A program made the translations under genes and the position numbers. 64,000 bases of DNA from Marthasterias glacialis. Its lineage: Eukaryota > Echinodermata > Asteroidea > Forcipulatida > Asteriidae. The DNA lies in NCBI GenBank assembly GCA_911728455.2, contig OU452226.1, positions 12,065,498 through 12,129,497 of the forward strand, written 5' to 3'. Each line of letters starts with the position of its first letter. The first letter of the stretch is position 1. Positions 57,804 to 64,000 of the stretch are shown one piece after another. The notes beneath the pieces are model-generated. The model did not search any database. It saw only the letters and a program-made list of their open reading frames with translations, and had not been told where the DNA came from.

Positions 57804-60800
57804 ATAAAAGACACACTTTCCTCGTTTTTCTTAATTAAACATAAGCAAATATATTCATATATACTAGTTGCAACTCATGTCAAGTGTAATCATAAATTAG
57901 ATACGTAAAAACAGATTGGAAGACGGCAACAAAAAACAAAAACAAATTCTATCAGACAAATTGTATGAATATGGCTACATCGAAAGAACGCAAAAGAAGA
58001 TTCTGAGTTACTTGGTAGGGATATCACTACTCCAATAAAATAAATACTCTATATAGTTTCATTTCAAATAAAATTAAAAGATTGGCACCAAAATGAAAGA
58101 TTACAATCCGTAAGGATCATCTACCTGATAAAAATGTAAATTATATTATTTACTCGTCTTTTCAATAAAAATTAGAAATTGTGTTAGATTCTAAATGATC
58201 GCTTTGATACAAATAAACAATTTAAATCAATTTTAGATAAATTAATAATCACATAGCGGCTAAGTTCTAAATGACACTAGAGGGAGCTGAAATGACCCGA
58301 ACATTTTGTCCGTGCAAATACTTGTCTAGATCCTCTGAATGCTATTTCAGTGTAATTTACTGTCATTCCTGTTTCTTACCTACATTTGAACAATTAATTA
58401 GGTTTTACATTCCACCAATGCAGTCAAGCACTTCATGTTTGACAAGGTTCGATACACTGCGACTCTTCCCATTACAAAATTAACTTTTTGTCTCACTTTT
58501 TTTTCTAGCATTTTTCTCAATGTTTTTTTTTTTTTTCAGTTAAAACTAACAATCACCTTTTTTTCCCGAACATGGAGCGCATCCAATGTGTAGAGATATG
58601 TTCAAAGGATAATGGTAATAACAATAATGAGCATTTATTATGCGCTTCTTCAAGCCATGTAGGCCCCTCCCCGAGTGCTTGTACAGTTTTATCACCCCTG
58701 TTAATCAGGGCCTAAACATTCCTAAAAACCATCTCAACTCCTTTGGAGTATGCAGCACCGGCTGCCAAATGGGGGCACAGGTTGCTATAAATCATTCACA
58801 TCAACAATCTCTACCCTCGCAGGTACCCATTTACTCCTGGGCGATGAGAAGCAATTATGGTTAAGTGTCTCGCTCAATGGTTAGCACTCCCACAGGACTT
58901 GACACTGTTCCAACTTTTTATTGATTTATCTACCAATTTTCAGCCGTACACTTCCTCAAAAGCATCAATACCAAACTTACGACTGTACAAGTTTTTAAAT
59001 ACTGGTTCAACAAATTTAAATTGATGTCCTTAAAAGATAATGTACCAGCCCTTGAGCCAACTGTAAAAACAGAAGAACAAATATGAACCCCCCTCCCCCT
59101 CTCCCCCCAAAAATATATACAAAATAAAATAGCAGATTTTCTCAACATTTGAAATGAGACTTTGTGTTTTATCTTATTGCTTGTGACTTCCTAACTTCCC
59201 TCTCCAACCAGTCTAAAATCAACGAGTTGATGAAAATCCGATTGAAATTCTTACGCCCCCCCTCCGTTCCTCTCTACTAATGTACACTGGATTCCATTCC
59301 AGGCATCCAGACGACCAACAGTCAAGTAAAAACAGTTCTTTTAAAAAGTGGGAAAAATATCTTATGTTCAGCTATGGTGAAAAAATCCAGTTTCCAATAC
59401 ATTTTGTGCCTTTAATACAAAAATAGCTCTTATAAAATTCAGTTTCATATCTTTCAGCTAGATCTAAGTTTTATTTTAAACCGTTTCATCTGTGTTTTTG
59501 TTTCACACGATAAATCTTGCTTTCGCTATTTTGGGTGTGTCACTGAACAGAGTGGGTTTTTAGGTGACGCGCGTGCAATTATCCCACCCATGAAATGTGC
59601 TATTTATGTTCACGCATGCCGACAGACACTATTGGTGGGCAAACGCCATAGAGTTGTGCACTAGGCAGACGCACAACTGCGCGTGCTTGAGCCACCATCG
59701 CTCAGTCCATACAAAAAGGCGCGATCTTCCCTGATTTTGCCAACTAGCAGTGTTAGTGCGCACGTGCGATGTGCAATTTCCATATTTCATGGGAAGGGTC
59801 CATTAGACACCCACCATATCTTTACACACATTTTGACTCCCACAATGGCAGACCAGGGGGCAGACAGCAACTGCGTATGTGTATGTGTGTCTGTGTGACT
59901 TCAAAGCGAGGGGTCAATGAGCCCTTGCAAATGAACATTTTATCAGGCTGCTACCATCTTTGTCTCGTTCCAAGTGCTCAACACCACTATTTAATACTGA
60001 CTATATAGTTATACCAAAATGGGGTCAGGCTATTTTGCCCTTCCAGCATAGGCTGTGGCTACAGCTGCGGCTAAGGGTGTTGCTATGGGCCCTCCTATGC
60101 TTCAGTGCATTGTTCCCATGACGATCAAGCCGCATCTGCAGTTGCTAATTCAGAAACACAGTCTTAACATGATACATTGATTTGAATGGGGGTGAGAGAT
60201 GAGATGGAACCAGCTTGATAAAGGTTTAATGACGTCCGTTGAAAACAGTTATTACTTGCTATTTTGATTTCTCCGTTTATAAAAATGCAACCAGAGGAAC
60301 ACTCTGTGCTTGAGCTTCTACCATGTCCATTGACTACACGCCCCCTATGTCAGCAATATTGAACAACAAATCTGATTCAAATTTGACATAGACATAAATG
60401 GCAAACTGCATCCGTCAGACTGATGGGACAGCTGCGATTTGCTAGAAAGCCAAAATGGCTGCCGCATTCACTTTCCCATTGAGGCCATTCACAGATGCTG
60501 ATGTACTCAGCATTCTCCATGTTTTAACTTCTATGGTGTATTTTAACTGATTAACTGATTAACAGAAAAATGGTGCTTAGCACAAATTTATCTGCTTAGC
60601 AAAACCTGGCAGGGAACCAGCCACAAACTATACACATATCATTTTATTTGGGCTGGTAGCCGGTTTCTGCTAACAGATATTTCTGTGCTTTAGTTAATCC
60701 GTGTTTAGCAGCACAATGAAATTGGCTTAATATCCCATTCAGAAGTAACTCTAACTTCAACCAAGTTACACAACCACATCTCGGAACCAGCACAGCTTGC

Positions 60801-60880
60801 ATGTGAATTCTTTAAAGTGCCACAACAAGCCTCCATAGATGTTTTTTTTCTGCCAAGTTTCAAATTCTGTTTAAAATTAA

Positions 60881-61032
60881 TAGACCGTTCCGGCTTCGGC
60901 AACAAGCCCCACCCACACACCTTAGTTTGTGTGCTCTTACGCTGTGACTAAGTTTGACCGAGGCCACATAACCAAAGGGCGTGATCCCATTGGTCAATGT
61001 GCACAGTTTGATTGACAGGCCGGAATGGTCTA
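60881..61032. mobile_element. MITE, TAGACC ends, 152 bp
   Basis: Begins TAGACCGTTCCGGC and ends GCCGGAATGGTCTA, with TA at both outer edges. The core differs from the 33.9-kb element. Confidence 0.75.
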
Positions 61033-61864
61033 TTTACCCTTCTACTCTTGGTCACATTTTCCAGTGAGTTGAACGACCATTTGAAACCATTCAACGTACG
61101 TGTATGCATTTACCACGTGATATCATATTGCAGGCTGGCAAAGTTTATCTAACCATTCAAAACCACAGTGGGAAATACTGAATGGTCAGACAGTGGGAGG
61201 GTTGACTGTGTACTGATACATTCACCACATAACACACTACAGTGCGAGATGGCATCTAGTGCGTCTGTTCAGTGGATGAAATTTAACATGGTCAGACAGT
61301 ATGAGGGTTGAATTTTATCTGAATGAGCTAACCAACACCAGAGTGCAAAACAACACTAGGGATTACTGTGTATTTATGAATATTTTTACGTATTCCTAAC
61401 AAAAGTATGTACAAGCATTTCGTTTATTTACATGCACTGTGCACTTTGGTTAAATGTAAGTGTTTGCTTCCACACTGAGAATAGAGAGGTATGAAACGAC
61501 TCAGACAAAGTTGTCTTTGAAAAGAGGTACTTTCAGCTTATTTTGTTACGTGGTTATTTGAAAAAAAAAATGTTGAAAATGCATCCAGGCTTTTCTTGAC
61601 TGTTCTTATGACGTGGGAACGAGTTATTGCTTTAAGGAACAAGTGTTGTTTCTGAAAAGAGCTGGTTGGTTTGGCGTCAAGGTTTTGACTTATAAGCTCT
61701 AATAGATATTAATAATAATAATAATAATAATATTAATTTGGGAGGCTAGACATCCTTACTGGCAACTGAGAAACTGAAAGATGCAGCTACAGCGTGTTTG
61801 AGCTGTAGGCATTCAAGGGCGCCTTTGGAGCACAGCCTGAGTTGTTAAATTTGCATCGGGATTA

Positions 61865-62035
61865 AGAATATTAATCAAGTTTTACCCTACGCTGATGTGT
61901 GTTGTGTAGGTGGTGCTCTCCCAAGTCCTGTGAAAAAAACTCCACAGGCATATTACTCGGGTGGGATTCGAACCCACGACCTTTGCCATTCCAGAGCAGA
62001 TGTCCTACCACCGAGCTTGCCCCGGTAGCAAGAGG
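61865..62035 (-). repeat. tRNA-derived SINE (family B)
   Basis: Minus-strand head CGGTGGTAGGACATCTGCTC, B box GGGTTCGAATCCC, body TATGCCTGTGGAGTTTTTTTCACAGG (in part) and a tail of GTAAAAC. Confidence 0.75.
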
Positions 62036-62037
62036 CC

Positions 62038-62260
62038 AGTTGACACTTGTGTCCTTGAGCAAGACACTTAACCATTATTGCTGTTTCCTTCGGACGGGAC
62101 ATTAAGTCGTAGGTCCCGTGTATTCTGTAATGCATTTTAAAGAACCCAGTGCACTTATCGCAAAGAGAAGGGGTTCGACCCGGTGTTTCTGGTTTGATCG
62201 GCTGTAGATTGCGCCACAGCATCTTATAAAACCGTTACATGGTGCTATGTAAAGGAATAG
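62038..62260 (+). repeat. Family-A SINE body, head missing
   Basis: Starts CACTTGTGTCCTTGAGCAAG and runs through CCTTCGGACGGGACATTAAG to GGGGTTCGACCCGGTGTTTC and GCCACAGCATCTT. It directly abuts the inverted family-B copy. Confidence 0.75.
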
Positions 62261-63735
62261 GTCTCATACTTCAAAAAGTAACTCAGCATACTTTGCAGGA
62301 AAAAACACTGAGCACTTTGACATGTTTGAGGCACCCATCGGGTGTGATAAAGCGCTATATAAGAACTGCATATTATTTATTATTAATAGATGTTACACTT
62401 GCATTGTGAATAAAGAATATGACTTGCCTTTGATGTGAACACATATCAGCGAAGGGTAAAACACAAATAATAACATGCTCTAGTCGTCATTAGGAGACCA
62501 ATTCAAAACCTTCACAATGAAAGCCTTAACTTATCCAATCATTTAGTTCATAAAACATTTTTCAGATTTTACATGAATTTCATGTTCTTACCAGAACTTA
62601 AGTCAGGATCAAATTTGACGCCAAATGTCCAAAAGAGTTTAAATCTATACGAGCTTCTGAGACTTATTTTTCTTACATTTTTGGTTTTTTTTGGGGGGGG
62701 ATTCAAAGAGTTGTACTTTAAGTGATTATTTCTAGAAACAAAGTCAGAGATACACTGTCCAAAAGCAGACAAAGTTATCTTGAAATGTAAACTGAAGGAT
62801 AGTTTTTTTTAATGATCTTGATACTGGCTGATTACATTCTCGTATTTCCATGAGAAAAGCTGGGAAGAGGTTTCCTTCAATGAGGAATGACTTGCACTAC
62901 GAGCTTTTGCATGCAGTTATAATATGACTGCAGATGGTTAATAGTACAAAATGTGAGGATTTGTCGACAAATTTTATAAGTTTTGGGGGGATTTGAATAG
63001 AGTGGGGGGAATTTAGTCTTTTGGTAGTTACGCTGCAACTTTGCAAATGATATAACGGGCAGTGTTGTGGGTTAGTTTGTGTTTATATAACCACCACTGC
63101 AGTTAAATATTTAGGTCTGAATAAAAATTTCAGACGAATGTCATTTGTTAAAATCTTTGGATTCCAAGTTTATTATTTTTTTTAGAACACTCTAGGTGTG
63201 TCATACTTTTAGGCAAGAAAAGTCTGGGCCTTGCTGACCAAGTATATTTTGAACTTGAATTAAATGCATGACCAGAATATATCGTAATACAGGATGATTT
63301 TCTCTGGATTTGAAGACTTGGAAGGAGCAGAACCTTCTGCTGGTAGACGAGCCGTACTTATAATAATGACATGTTGAAGAAATCTTCAGCTCTCTTGCCG
63401 AAGTACTTTCCTATTCATGAAGAAACTTGACTGAAAGTTGTAAAGACGGTTACACAAAAGATCTGACCTGTTATGATAACACTCTTAGCATCTGACGAGA
63501 AAATGTAGACAAGTCAGAGTTTTTACAATGACATTGTGAAGAAATTCTCGTCTTCGCTGCCGAAGTTTTCCCTTATTTGTGAAGAAACTTGAGAAGACGT
63601 TTACAAAGAAGATCTGACTAGTGTTTACGATGATCCCCTCTCAGGATTCAAAGCTGGAAGTGGGCGGAAATCTGTATAAAAAAAGCTGCGTCATATTTTT
63701 TGTTTCTTTTTAGCGACGACACGCACAGTAAGGAT

Positions 63736-63901
63736 TCAGTCACTGGCAGCTAGATGATCCGCTGGGGTTGTCGTCGTCGTCGTCGTCGTCGTTGTGGGAG
63801 GTGGGATGGAGATTGTCTTAAGAGTTCCATTCTGGATGCCGTTGGTTTCTACCTTCAGCGACAGAGACTTCAGCCAGGCTTGTAGGTCATTAAAATCTGG
63901 C
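63736..63901 (-). CDS. Terminal exon of unidentified gene (partial gene)
   Basis: Acceptor TGATGTTCCAG, then one split base and 54 codons ending in TGA at 63736. The peptide is 'PDFNDLQAWLKSLSLKVETN', 'GIQNGTLKTISIPPP', ten Thr encoded mostly by ACG repeats, then 'PADHLAASD'. The helical amphipathic start and Thr tract do not identify a family. Upstream exons lie beyond the right edge of the window. It enters in phase 2. Confidence 0.65.
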
Positions 63902-64000
63902 CTGGAACATCAGATAAAAATATCAAAAAAAGGACATGAACAAATGTTTGAAAACACAGCACTTCAGTTTGAGATACGGGATACAAATTTTATAAGACTA

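Larger units (their letters stand above)
54725..63735. other. Repeat-rich region without a recognised gene
   Basis: Scanned on both strands; no exon with homology was seen. Contains dispersed-repeat pieces (55430-55500, 56140-56365, 59680-59900, 61080-61320), AT-rich stretches (57830-58260) and the elements listed separately. Part may be the 3' UTR of the minus-strand gene ending at 63736. Confidence 0.6.

Overview
This is a eukaryotic nuclear genomic window: intron-rich genes, AT-rich non-coding DNA, and many SINEs, short inverted-repeat elements, fold-back elements and minisatellites. There is no operon structure, no CRISPR array and no intact viral or transposase gene. The gene content (animal-type FANCJ/BRIP1 and RPUSD4) and the tRNA-derived SINEs suggest a marine invertebrate animal. 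I favour a deuterostome such as an echinoderm, but that is an inference and not proven by the sequence.

Layout. 1-17.4 kb is mostly repeats. It holds two well-spliced minus-strand exons (5545-5626 and 4310-4404) and a possible terminal exon (2190-2532), none of which I can name. 17.95-46.45 kb (minus strand) is a complete 26-exon BRIP1/FANCJ DNA helicase gene, reconstructed exon by exon with consistent splice phases. The total is 4287 nt, i.e. 1428 codons plus stop. Its introns carry SINEs, 24-, 120- and ~174-bp tandem repeats, a LINE fragment, MITEs, and a tandem array of partial copies of one of its own exons. 46.5-50.0 kb is the divergent intergenic region; it is dominated by a 2139-bp fold-back element with a 9-bp target-site duplication. 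50.0-53.3 kb (plus strand) is a five-exon RPUSD4 mitochondrial pseudouridine synthase gene (469 aa). 53.3-63.7 kb is repeat-rich, with nested MITEs and a piggyBac-like element carrying a minisatellite. 63736-63901 (minus) is the terminal exon of an unidentified gene that continues beyond the window.

The two main genes are head to head. BRIP1 acts in nuclear interstrand-crosslink repair; RPUSD4 acts in mitochondrial RNA modification. Nothing in the sequence links their functions.

The most notable features are the mobile-element families that can be defined from this window alone by matching termini and target-site duplications: TAGACCCAGTAACT ends with 9-bp duplications, CAGGCC...GGCCTG elements of ~178 bp with 6-bp duplications (three copies, two nested in other elements), and TAGACC ends at TA sites. 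Also notable are the exon-fragment tandem array inside BRIP1, a GC-AG intron, and an uncertain BRIP1 3' end where a SINE tail abuts a strong splice donor.
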